From assembly GCF_006376685.1 (NCBI RefSeq), contig NZ_VEWL01000010.1:62001-126000 (forward strand): 64,000 bases of DNA, in the 5' to 3' direction. How positions within the stretch are numbered: the stretch's first letter is position 1; every line of letters starts with the position of its first letter. Below, one piece after another: positions 10,073 to 17,336 of the stretch. Origin of the DNA: Ochrobactrum teleogrylli. Lineage in GTDB: Bacteria > Pseudomonadota > Alphaproteobacteria > Rhizobiales > Rhizobiaceae. Position numbers and translations under genes: made by a program. The notes under the pieces were generated by a model. The model saw only the letters and a list, made by a program, of their open reading frames with translations, searched no databases and was not told the origin of the DNA.

Positions 10073-10145
10073 GAACATTTTGATTCATGTTTTTTCTATC
10101 GGCGCGGTTTCAGCGCTATCCCGCTTCTTTCAATAGACGATCAGA

Positions 10146-11384
10146 TCAGCTTTCCGTTTCGGCTCTCGGATCGAGGTTCATCGCTTCCGGTGTCGCACCA
10201 CGTTCAGATGGCATGCTCTTGAACTGATCCTTCTCTTCCTTGGGCACAGCGGCGCGTTGGCGCGAGCGGAACAGCGCGTAGCCGGTAATCGAAATATGCG
10301 CCAGCATGGTTATGGCAAAGAGCCCGGACGGCCAGAATATATCCATGGCCGCAGCGGCCAGAAGCGGGCCGAGCATGGTGCCGAAACCGTAGAGCAACAG
10401 CAGGCCGCTGGAGACTTTCACAAAGCTTTCCGCCGTTGCATGGTCGTTGGCGTGCGCCACGGCGACCGGATAGAGCGCATAGGCAAGCGCGCCGTAGCAG
10501 CCCGTCATGACGATGATGACCGAGCCGTTCGACGGCCCGATGATGAATGCGACGAGGCCGACGAGGGCTGCCAGTGCGGCAACGCCCGCAAGTACAAAAC
10601 GGCGATCCACCAGATCGGAAATGCGCCCGATAGGGATCTGCATCAATGCGCCTGCCGCAATGGTCACGCTGACCATGAGGGCGATTTCTGTGGTCGATAT
10701 GCCGGATTTTGCGCCGAAGACAGCGCCAAGCGTGCCCCATGCGCCATTGGCGATGCCGATCAATATGCAGCCGACGAAGGCAGCGGGCGAGTTGCGGTAG
10801 AGCGCCTTTAGGTCGAGTTGCACTTCGGTCAGCGGTCTTGGGCTGACGGCTGTTGAAATGGCCGTTGGAATGAGCGCCAGACAGAAAAGAATGCCGCAAA
10901 TCATGAACAGATGGTCGGAGCGCACGTCGCCGCCCGCGACCAGCATCTGGCCGGTCATGGTGGCCCCGTAATTGACCATCATATAGAGGCCGAAAATCTT
11001 GCCGCGCGATTCGTTGGTGGCGCGCTCATTCAGCCAGCTTTCAATGACCATGAAGGCGCCGGCCATCGAAAAGCCGGTAAAGGCGCGCAGGATCACCCAT
11101 ATGGTCGCATCGACGAATATGCCGGAGAGAAGTGCGATGACCGCCGCCGATGCGGCAAAGCAGCCGAAGGCGCGCACATGCCCGACACGGCGCACAAGGC
11201 GCGGAGCGAAAAGACAGCCCGCTACGAAACCGCCTGCCCAGGTGGTGCCCAGCATACCGAGCGAGGTGACCGAGAAACCTTCGGCACCGCCGCGCAGGGG
11301 CAAAAGCAACCCATGCAAACCCGATGCCATCAGGAGAAAGGCTGTTCCACAGAGAAGGGACAGGACCTGAATGTAAACGCGCAC
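10146..11384 (-). CDS. MFS transporter (YcaD-like)
   Basis: A 412-residue membrane protein with about twelve hydrophobic segments, typical of the major facilitator superfamily. The N-terminal helix LLCGTAFLLMASGLHGLLLPLRG is followed by a cytoplasmic loop with APRLVRRVGHVRAFG, corresponding to the MFS motif A region, and WLNERATNESRGKIFGLYMMVNYGATM; the second half contains GRISDLVDRRFVL. These features fit the YcaD-type branch, whose substrates are mostly unknown. The last ~40 residues are hydrophilic (KEEKDQFKSMPSERG). Located in the inner membrane. The neighbouring DUF1192 gene is upstream on the same strand, about 80 bp away. Confidence 0.88.
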   Translation of the reverse strand: MRVYIQVLSLLCGTAFLLMASGLHGLLLPLRGGAEGFSVTSLGMLGTTWAGGFVAGCLFAPRLVRRVGHVRAFGCFAASAAVIALLSGIFVDATIWVILRAFTGFSMAGAFMVIESWLNERATNESRGKIFGLYMMVNYGATMTGQMLVAGGDVRSDHLFMICGILFCLALIPTAISTAVSPRPLTEVQLDLKALYRNSPAAFVGCILIGIANGAWGTLGAVFGAKSGISTTEIALMVSVTIAAGALMQIPIGRISDLVDRRFVLAGVAALAALVGLVAFIIGPSNGSVIIVMTGCYGALAYALYPVAVAHANDHATAESFVKVSSGLLLLYGFGTMLGPLLAAAAMDIFWPSGLFAITMLAHISITGYALFRSRQRAAVPKEEKDQFKSMPSERGATPEAMNLDPRAETES

Positions 11385-11462
11385 AACGACATTCCTATGT
11401 GATTGCCCCGCATTGATGCCGGGGATTTATGGAAGCCGCTGGCGTGGCTTCCACTGGCATTT

Positions 11463-11654
11463 TCAGCGAAACAAAGCTTCTGCCGCGGCTCGACTGTCGC
11501 CTTTCTTCAGTCTCTGGGTTTTCAGACGCTCGATTTCCGATTGCAACAAGACAATGCGCTGATCGATCTCCGCGACTGAAAGCAGCGACAATTCATCTTC
11601 GCTGAGCACAGCGCTATCGCGTGGTTTTATCGCATCTTCTTCGAAACCGCTCAT
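11463..11654 (-). CDS. DUF1192 small protein
   Basis: A 63-residue helical protein. The central segment LSVAEIDQRIVLLQSEIERLKTQRLKK is the conserved part of DUF1192, an alphaproteobacterial family of unknown function. The C terminus RAAAEALFR is also usual for it. No membrane or catalytic features. Two hairpins in the downstream spacer (around 11404-11453) may mark its 3' end before the MFS gene. Confidence 0.85.
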   Translation of the reverse strand: MSGFEEDAIKPRDSAVLSEDELSLLSVAEIDQRIVLLQSEIERLKTQRLKKGDSRAAAEALFR

Positions 11655-11872
11655 GGCCTTCCTCCGTGGTCAATGATGCCATAGTTACCGAGAAAAGATT
11701 TAACACCTTGAATCTTCGCATATACATTTGGGAAAATCGATTACGATTTCTCTAACGGAATTGCGTGTGGCCAGGATCGAACCCAGATCAGACCTTTTGT
11801 GAGGTATTTCTGCGACGGTGCGAAACTGTGTATGACGCATGCGCTTCCGGCTGCGTTCGAACAGGAGTTTTG

Positions 11873-12880
11873 ATGATGATGGCCGATTTACCTTCACGGA
11901 TGACTGCAATCGAGATTTCCGAACCGGGTGGCGCGCATATGCTGCGCCCCGTGCAGCGGTCCATGCCGGAGCCGGGGGAGGGACAGGTGCTGGTGCGTGT
12001 GCGGGCTGCGGGCGTCAATCGGCCCGACGTGCTGCAAAGGCAGGGAAATTATGCGCCGCCGACGGGTGCATCCGATATTCCGGGTTTGGAAATCGCAGGC
12101 GATATCGTGGCGGTTGGTGCGGGCGTGCAGCGCTTCAAGAAGGGCGATCAGGTCGTGGCGCTGCTGCCCGGCGGCGGCTATGCCGAATATGCTGTGGTGC
12201 ATGAAACCAATGCGCTGCCGCTGCCCTCGGGCTATGGCTATATCGAGGCTGCGGCCATCCCTGAGACTTTTTTCACCGTCTGGCACAATGTTTTTCAACG
12301 TGGGGGCCTGAAGGAAGGCGAGACCCTGCTGATCCATGGCGGTTCGTCGGGTATCGGCACGACTGCTATCCAATTGGGCAAGGCGTTCGGAGCGACGGTG
12401 ATCGTGACCGCCGGGTCCAAGGGTAAATGCGATGCCTGCGTGAAGCTCGGCGCCGATCACGCGATCAATTATCGTGACGAGGATTTCGTTACTGCCGTGA
12501 AGGAGCTGACTGGCGGGAAGGGTGCCGATGTCATTCTCGACATGGTGGGTGGCGATTATGTCGACCGCAATTATAAGGTTGCCGCCGAAGATGGCCGCAT
12601 TGTGCAGATCGCGTTTTTGAACGGCGCCAAGGCCACCGCCAATTTCGCGCTGCTGATGACCAAGCGTCTGACCCATACCGGATCGACCCTGCGCGCCCGC
12701 CCGGTTGAATTCAAGGCAGATCTCGCACGCGAGCTGGAGGCAAAAGTCTGGCCGCTTCTGGCCGAGCGCCGTGTCGCGCCGGTCATGGATATGATCTTTT
12801 CCCTGAAGGATGCCTGGCGTGCCCATGAGCGCATGGAAGAGGGGCGGCATATCGGCAAGATCGTGCTCGATATCGCCTGA
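11873..12880 (+). CDS. NAD(P)H-quinone oxidoreductase, MDR superfamily (PIG3 type)
   Basis: A 335-residue zinc-independent medium-chain dehydrogenase/reductase. Three consecutive in-frame ATGs (11873, 11876, 11879) follow the SD AGGAG; the first is used here. The N-terminal GroES-like part includes GQVLVRVRAAGVNRPDVLQRQGNY and PGLEIAGDIVAVGAGV; the Rossmann part has the nucleotide motif LIHGGSSGIGTTAIQLGKAFGA and ADVILDMVGGDYVDRNY. The zinc-binding cysteine lobe is absent, as in quinone reductases. This branch (PIG3/QOR) reduces quinones one electron at a time with NADPH. No operon partner is evident. Confidence 0.9.
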   Translation: MMMADLPSRMTAIEISEPGGAHMLRPVQRSMPEPGEGQVLVRVRAAGVNRPDVLQRQGNYAPPTGASDIPGLEIAGDIVAVGAGVQRFKKGDQVVALLPGGGYAEYAVVHETNALPLPSGYGYIEAAAIPETFFTVWHNVFQRGGLKEGETLLIHGGSSGIGTTAIQLGKAFGATVIVTAGSKGKCDACVKLGADHAINYRDEDFVTAVKELTGGKGADVILDMVGGDYVDRNYKVAAEDGRIVQIAFLNGAKATANFALLMTKRLTHTGSTLRARPVEFKADLARELEAKVWPLLAERRVAPVMDMIFSLKDAWRAHERMEEGRHIGKIVLDIA

Positions 12881-13055
12881 GAGTTTCGGCTCCTCATAGC
12901 CGCAATCGAGAAATCACGCACAGATTGTTGTGCGGGCTTCAGCGCATTCTTGCCCTGCTGCCAAAAAACCTATATATAGGCCGTGATTTCCCGGAAATTG
13001 TGGTTTTTTCCACGTCCCGCGCCACCGGAGCGGACGAACAGAAGGATTATATCTA

Positions 13056-13742
13056 ATGGCCACTCAGCTTCTTATGCCGAAGGCAACGGCCGTCTGGCTT
13101 GTCGATAATACGGCTCTGTCGTTTGACCAGATTGCAGCTTTCTGCAAGCTGCATCCGCTGGAAGTGAAGGCGATTGCCGATGGCGAAGCCTCTCAGGGTA
13201 TCAAGGGTCTCGATCCGGTCATTACAGGACAGCTTTCGCGCGAGGAAATCGCGAAGGGCGAAAAAGACCAGTATTACCGTCTGAAGCTTGCTGACCCGAA
13301 GGTTCGCGTTCCTGAAGCCAAGCGCAAGGGCCCGCGCTATACGCCGCTGTCAAAGCGTCAGGACCGTCCGAACGCGATTCTCTGGCTGGTGCGCAATCAT
13401 CCCGAGCTGAAGGATGCGCAGATTTCGCGCCTGATCGGCACGACCAAGTCGACCATCGAACAGATTCGCAATCGTTCGCACTGGAACTCGGCCAATCTGA
13501 CGGCGATGGATCCGGTCACGCTCGGCCTTTGCTCGCAGATCGATCTCGACATCGAAGTCGAACGCGCAGCGCGCAACCGTCCGGCTGCACCGGAATCCGA
13601 CAGCACGCTGCTGCCAGCTTCGGCAACAGAAAACTTCGATTATCGCGACGAACCACCTGCGGAAGAAGAACTCGACGCGGACAAGGTTTTCGCGAAGCTT
13701 TCGTCCCTCAAGGGCACGAACACCGACGAAGACGAAGAATAA
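13056..13742 (+). CDS. trcR: Cell-cycle transcriptional regulator TrcR (DUF1013)
   Basis: A 228-residue protein starting MATQLLMPKATAVWLVDNTALS, the invariable start of DUF1013. Helix-turn-helix-like segments are visible: LSFDQIAAFCKLHPLEVKAI near residues 20-40 and DAQISRLIGTTKSTIEQIRNRSHW near 125-150. The tail is acidic (EEELDADKVF...DEDEE). The family is confined to alphaproteobacteria and is annotated as a cell-cycle regulator; its targets are not deducible here. The SD GAAGGATT precedes the ATG. A CCTATATATAGG palindrome (12969-12980) sits 75 bp upstream of the start and may be promoter or operator. Confidence 0.88.
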   Translation: MATQLLMPKATAVWLVDNTALSFDQIAAFCKLHPLEVKAIADGEASQGIKGLDPVITGQLSREEIAKGEKDQYYRLKLADPKVRVPEAKRKGPRYTPLSKRQDRPNAILWLVRNHPELKDAQISRLIGTTKSTIEQIRNRSHWNSANLTAMDPVTLGLCSQIDLDIEVERAARNRPAAPESDSTLLPASATENFDYRDEPPAEEELDADKVFAKLSSLKGTNTDEDEE

Positions 13743-13778
13743 TCGTCAGGCATCCGCCTCTCGATATCTGTCAGTTGG

Positions 13779-13803
13779 CGCCCGGCTTTATGCCGGGCGT
13801 TTT
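13779..13803 (+). terminator. Intrinsic terminator after trcR
   Basis: Arms CGCCCGGC (13779-13786) and GCCGGGCG (13792-13799) followed by TTTT. Confidence 0.8.
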
Positions 13804-13806
13804 CGT

Positions 13807-14391
13807 TCAGGCCGCCTTGTGTTCGGTTTTGTCCACGGGTGTTGCGTCTATCCAGCGCTCCAGAACCTGAACATAGCGGCTTGCCGCGCTTTCGAGCGCA
13901 TCCGGTGCCAGTTTGTCTGCTGCATAGACGAAGAACGGCTCTGCCCATTCCAGCCCGCACCGATTGGCTGTGGCACGCAACGGGGCCATAAGATCATTCA
14001 TTGGAAACAGGTTGCGTCCGCCGGGCGTATAAGCCTCGGGCACGTTGCCAGCGGTCGCGGCGATCATGATGGGCGTTCCTTCCAGCGCCCGGCCTTCCTG
14101 TTCATAAGTCACGTAAAACATGCGGGTCAGCACGGCATCCTGCCAGGCTTTTAAAAGCGGCGGCGTTGAATACCACTGGAGCGGAAATTGCAGCACGATG
14201 CGATCCGCCGCGAGAAGGCGTTGCGCTTCACGCTCGCCATCTTTGTAAAAGTCGATCCCGGTGGGATAGGCAGTCTGCATATCGACAATGTCCACATCCG
14301 GCAGTTGGGCGGCTGCACCTGCCAGCGTGGCATTGGCTTTTGATTGCGACAAATCGGGATGAAAAAGCAAAATCAAAGTTCTGGACATCAT
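13807..14391 (-). CDS. NAD(P)H-dependent quinone reductase, flavodoxin-2 fold
   Basis: A 194-residue protein of the KefF/MdaB/YwrO type. It starts MMSRTLILLFHPDLSQSKAN, the phosphate-binding loop for FMN, and contains DRIVLQFPLQWYSTPPLLKAWQDAVLTRMFYV, the classical PxxWxxxPxxLKxW motif of these quinone reductases. The open frame upstream to 14442 lacks similarity. The enzyme makes two-electron reductions of quinones or azo/nitro compounds with NAD(P)H in the cytosol. It is divergent from a LysR-family gene (14486-15382) across a 94-bp AT-rich gap, the usual arrangement when the regulator controls the reductase. Confidence 0.9.
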   Translation of the reverse strand: MMSRTLILLFHPDLSQSKANATLAGAAAQLPDVDIVDMQTAYPTGIDFYKDGEREAQRLLAADRIVLQFPLQWYSTPPLLKAWQDAVLTRMFYVTYEQEGRALEGTPIMIAATAGNVPEAYTPGGRNLFPMNDLMAPLRATANRCGLEWAEPFFVYAADKLAPDALESAASRYVQVLERWIDATPVDKTEHKAA

Positions 14392-14485
14392 CTGTTCCTT
14401 CCAACGGCTCCTGATGTTGGAAGGATGATGAAATCGATGCATTAATTATTCCAATCTATTATTTATATATGTTATTATTGATTTC

Positions 14486-15382
14486 ATGAATTTAAGGGCG
14501 ATAGATCTCAATCTTCTGGTCATTCTGGATGCACTTCTCGACGAGGCGCATGTCAGTCGCGCGGCGGATCGTCTGCATCTGACACAGCCAGCCGTATCCA
14601 ACGCCTTGCAACGCTGTCGAGCCGTCTTCGCCGATGAGTTGCTCGAACGCGGGCGCGGTTCGATGCGGCGCACGGCGCGCGCCGAAGCCTTGCGCGCGCC
14701 GTTGAAGACCTTGCTTTCCGATGTCATGGCGCTGGTCGACCCCCCGCATGTGCCATTGGCTTCGCTCCGACAGACAATCAAAATCTGCATGGCCGATTAT
14801 CCGGCCATCTTTGTGATCAAGCCGTTGTTGCAGGTCCTTGCTGCGGATGCGCCGGGCATCGATATCGTGGTGCAGCCGTGGCATGGCGCGGCGGCCGCAA
14901 AAGAAGCGCTGGTGAGCGGCGCAAGTGACCTTGCACTATCGGTGTTTCCAGATGCGGACGACGATCTTCAGCGCAAGCATCTGCTGGACGAGACGTACCG
15001 TGTCGTCATGCGCCGTGATCATCCAGCGGCCAGAGGGTTTACGCTCGATCACTGGCTAGCTTATCCGCACATACTGGTGTCGGGACGCGGCGACACCAAC
15101 AGCCCGGCAGACAAGATTCTCGCTGAAAAGGGTTTGAAGCGGCGCATCGGTCTCGTGGTGCCCAATTTTGGCATGGTGCCGGATCTGCTGAAAAGCACGG
15201 ATATGATCGCCATGCTGCCTTCGCATTGCGTTCTGGATGCGGATAGCGACCTTGTTGCCTTCCCGCCGCCTATCACAGTCAGCGGCTTTCCGTTGCATAT
15301 TGCCTGGCACAAGCGCCGACAGGAGGATCAGGCGCTTCGATATATCGTGGCACAACTCAGTGCGATTCTGACGGAGCAATGA
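14486..15382 (+). CDS. LysR-family transcriptional regulator
   Basis: A 298-residue regulator. The N-terminal winged helix-turn-helix is DLNLLVILDALLDEAHVSRAADRLHLTQPAVSNALQRCRAVF, with the recognition helix at about residues 33-52. The inducer-binding domain follows with IKICMADYPAIFVIKPLL and paired periplasmic-binding-like lobes. The arrangement of the N-terminal region is close to the NodD/SyrM/PcpR-like group. It lies divergent from the quinone reductase and probably senses an aromatic or oxidant ligand; that is inference from context. A strong hairpin follows the stop, but its U-tract faces the opposite strand. Confidence 0.92.
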   Translation: MNLRAIDLNLLVILDALLDEAHVSRAADRLHLTQPAVSNALQRCRAVFADELLERGRGSMRRTARAEALRAPLKTLLSDVMALVDPPHVPLASLRQTIKICMADYPAIFVIKPLLQVLAADAPGIDIVVQPWHGAAAAKEALVSGASDLALSVFPDADDDLQRKHLLDETYRVVMRRDHPAARGFTLDHWLAYPHILVSGRGDTNSPADKILAEKGLKRRIGLVVPNFGMVPDLLKSTDMIAMLPSHCVLDADSDLVAFPPPITVSGFPLHIAWHKRRQEDQALRYIVAQLSAILTEQ

Positions 15383-15419
15383 AGAAAAAACTCCGTCGAA
15401 TGCAGAACATTCGACGGAG
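15383..15419 (-). terminator. Intrinsic terminator of WYL operon
   Basis: Perfect 12-bp arms CTCCGTCGAATG (15391-15402) and CATTCGACGGAG (15408-15419) with the run GTTTTTTC on the minus strand (15384-15391). Confidence 0.88.
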
Positions 15420-15446
15420 CAGAGGCTGCAGTCTTCTTGGGTGATT

Positions 15447-16148
15447 TCAATCCTTGAATGCGTTGTACTCGCTCATTTCCATCAGGCGGTAGAAATCGGC
15501 CAGCGTTTTGCCGCGCTCGGCGCGAAACCGGCGGCCCGCTTCGCTTGCTTCGACAATACGGTCGGTGCGGAAGGTGCGGAACGCATTGCGCAACTCGCAC
15601 CAGCCGATGACGGTCCACACCTTGCCCCAGAACCACAGGCCGAGCGGGCGAATGTCGCGTTCGCTCTCGCGCGCTTCGAGGTCGCGGTAGCGGATATTGA
15701 GCACACTGCTTTCATCCACGGCGCGCTCGACAGCATCGATGATGCGGCGCTCGTCAATGCTGATTCTGGCAGTAGGGGCGTGGATCTGCGTGCCGGTGAT
15801 CCGCGCACGTTCTTCCTTGGGCAGAACGGCTTCGATCTTGACCAGCGCTTCCTCGGCGCCGCGCGCCATGGATACGCCACCCCAGGCGCGGATGAGGCGC
15901 GCTCCTGCCACCAGCGCGACGATTTCATCCCGCGTGAACATCAGGGGCGGCAGCTCGAAACCCTGCCGCAATATATAGCCGACACCGGCCTCGCCATCGA
16001 TCGGAACGCCGGTTGATTGCAGGTCGGATATGTCGCGATAGATCGTTCGTTCGGAGACTTCCAGCCGTTCGGCAAGCTGGCGCGCGGTGACAAGCCTGCC
16101 ACCGCGCAGGTGCTGAACGATCTGGAAAAGACGGTCTGCTCTGCGCAT
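15447..16148 (-). CDS. HTH/WYL-domain transcriptional regulator (YafY family)
   Basis: A 233-residue protein from ATG 16146-16148. The N-terminal DeoR-like HTH reads MRRADRLFQIVQHLRGGRLVTARQLAERLEVSERTIYRDISDL; a WYL-type ligand domain follows, with VLNIRYRDLEARESERDIRPLGLWFWGKVWTVIGWCELRNAFRTFRTDRI where the usual W-Y-L appears in diverged form. Such proteins sense nucleotides, DNA damage or small molecules. It lies 7 bp downstream of a small gene (16156-16341) on the same strand; a perfect inverted repeat (16384-16407) upstream of that pair is a good candidate operator. Confidence 0.9.
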   Translation of the reverse strand: MRRADRLFQIVQHLRGGRLVTARQLAERLEVSERTIYRDISDLQSTGVPIDGEAGVGYILRQGFELPPLMFTRDEIVALVAGARLIRAWGGVSMARGAEEALVKIEAVLPKEERARITGTQIHAPTARISIDERRIIDAVERAVDESSVLNIRYRDLEARESERDIRPLGLWFWGKVWTVIGWCELRNAFRTFRTDRIVEASEAGRRFRAERGKTLADFYRLMEMSEYNAFKD

Positions 16149-16155
16149 TCCGGGT

Positions 16156-16341
16156 TCACTCTCCGTTGCAATATTTTGTCTTGCGCTGTTCCAGATAGCG
16201 ATCCGGCCAGCCCAAATCCTTGCGCAGATCTTTCGGTAAACCGTCCAGTGCCCGCTGGGTGCGGACAAAACGGCGGCGCTCATCATGCTTGCGCCGGTAT
16301 TCCTTCAAGATTGCGATCAGCGGTGCGATTGCGAGTGCCAT
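16156..16341 (-). CDS. Small basic protein, DUF1127-like C terminus
   Basis: A 61-residue protein with a good SD (GGGAG, 9 bases before the ATG at 16339-16341). It has a short hydrophobic N terminus (MALAIAPLIAILKEY) and a basic middle, and ends LDGLPKDLRKDLGWPDRYLEQ, which resembles the L-x-D-L-R-D-I/L-G tail of DUF1127 proteins. DUF1127 proteins of alphaproteobacteria are short basic proteins linked to RNA metabolism and phosphate/carbon stress; membership here is only suggested. The adjoining WYL regulator starts 7 bp after the stop, so the two form an operon. Confidence 0.65.
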   Translation of the reverse strand: MALAIAPLIAILKEYRRKHDERRRFVRTQRALDGLPKDLRKDLGWPDRYLEQRKTKYCNGE

Positions 16342-16383
16342 AGTTCATCTCCCTCATCCTTAGGGAAACACTATCGCACACCC

Positions 16384-16407
16384 CTCCTGACAGCTTTCTG
16401 TCAGGAG
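16384..16407. promoter_or_regulatory. Perfect inverted repeat, candidate operator of WYL operon
   Basis: Arms CTCCTGACAG (16384-16393) and CTGTCAGGAG (16398-16407) with loop CTTT, 43 bp before the start of the small gene. No U-tract follows on either strand, which argues against a terminator. Confidence 0.55.
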
Positions 16408-16466
16408 CAAAGCGATATTATTATGTCGCTAATATATGCCCACTGCAACAAGGGCGCGGGGTTTGC

Positions 16467-17258
16467 TTATGGTTTGAAGGGCGGTTCAGCCAGATAGCTG
16501 AGCGGCAGGCGACCGCCATCGGCATAGATCGTCTGGCCGGTGATGTAGCTTGCGTCCCGCGATGCGAGGAAGGAAGCGATGGACGCGATTTCCGCCGGAT
16601 CGCCAATGCGGCCAAGTGGCGTTCGCGACAGGATCGTCTTTCGCGCCTCGGCGTCCGCATTCACTGCTGACAGCATATCGGTCTGGATCGAGCCGGGGCC
16701 GATGGCGTTGACGCGAATGCCCCATTTCGCCAGCGCCACGGCCATGGTGCGTGTCAGCTGGCTGAGCCCGCCCTTGGAGACGGAATAGGCAAGCTGGTCC
16801 GGCAGTCCGAAAATCGCGTTGATCGATGACATATTGATAATCGTGCCCGCTTCGCCGCCAGCTTCCACACGCGCGACCATGCGTTTGGCGACGGCCTGCC
16901 CGCATAGAAATGCGCCCTTCAGATTGACGCGCATGACGCGGTCGAAATCCTCTTCCTTGAGGTCGAGAAAATCCGCCTTATGGACGATACCAGCATTGTT
17001 GACGAGAATATCAATCTCGCCAAGATTGGTGACGGTATAGGTCATCAGATTATGGATATCGAGCTTGTCGCCGACATCCGCCGCCATGGCGCGCGCATCG
17101 CCGAATTGTTCGAGGTCTTTGACCGCCTGCAAGGTGGCCGTGTTGTCGATATCCGACAGAACGACGCTGGCGCCGTCCATGAGGAAGCGTTTTGCGATGG
17201 CATAGCCAATACCGCGGGCAGCGCCGGTGACGATGGCTACCTTGCCTTCAAGCTGCAT
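16467..17258 (-). CDS. Short-chain dehydrogenase/reductase
   Basis: A 263-residue classical SDR. The cofactor motif TGAARGIGYAIAKRF is near residue 12, the structural NNAG motif at VNNAGIVHKAD, the catalytic Ser in INMSSINAI and the Tyr/Lys pair in YSVSKGGLSQL. The Asp at the end of beta-2 (SDIDNTA) favours NAD over NADP. The C terminus SYITGQTIYADGGRLPLSY is usual. It resembles FabG-like oxidoreductases; substrate unknown. It lies 78 bp downstream of prpE on the same strand, with a weak hairpin between, so cotranscription with prpE is possible. Confidence 0.9.
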   Translation of the reverse strand: MQLEGKVAIVTGAARGIGYAIAKRFLMDGASVVLSDIDNTATLQAVKDLEQFGDARAMAADVGDKLDIHNLMTYTVTNLGEIDILVNNAGIVHKADFLDLKEEDFDRVMRVNLKGAFLCGQAVAKRMVARVEAGGEAGTIINMSSINAIFGLPDQLAYSVSKGGLSQLTRTMAVALAKWGIRVNAIGPGSIQTDMLSAVNADAEARKTILSRTPLGRIGDPAEIASIASFLASRDASYITGQTIYADGGRLPLSYLAEPPFKP

Positions 17259-17287
17259 GGTCTGTTCTCCGTTTCGCGCGGAGAGTG

Positions 17288-17308
17288 GACCGGCGAAAAC
17301 CGCCGGTC
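17288..17308 (-). terminator. Hairpin between prpE and SDR gene
   Basis: Arms GACCGGCG (17288-17295) and CGCCGGTC (17301-17308); no U-tract, so it may only attenuate or protect the transcript. Confidence 0.4.
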
Positions 17309-17336
17309 AATAGTTTGGCTGATGCCGCTATAAAGC

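Larger units (their letters stand above)
9761..10145. other. 385-bp intergenic region with palindromes
   Basis: No supported gene. It holds a REP-like imperfect palindrome (9919-9961) and a perfect 21-bp palindrome (10052-10072) followed on the plus strand by a weak hairpin AACAT/ATGTT with a T-run near 10074-10096. A short untranslated transcript is possible but not shown. Confidence 0.55.
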
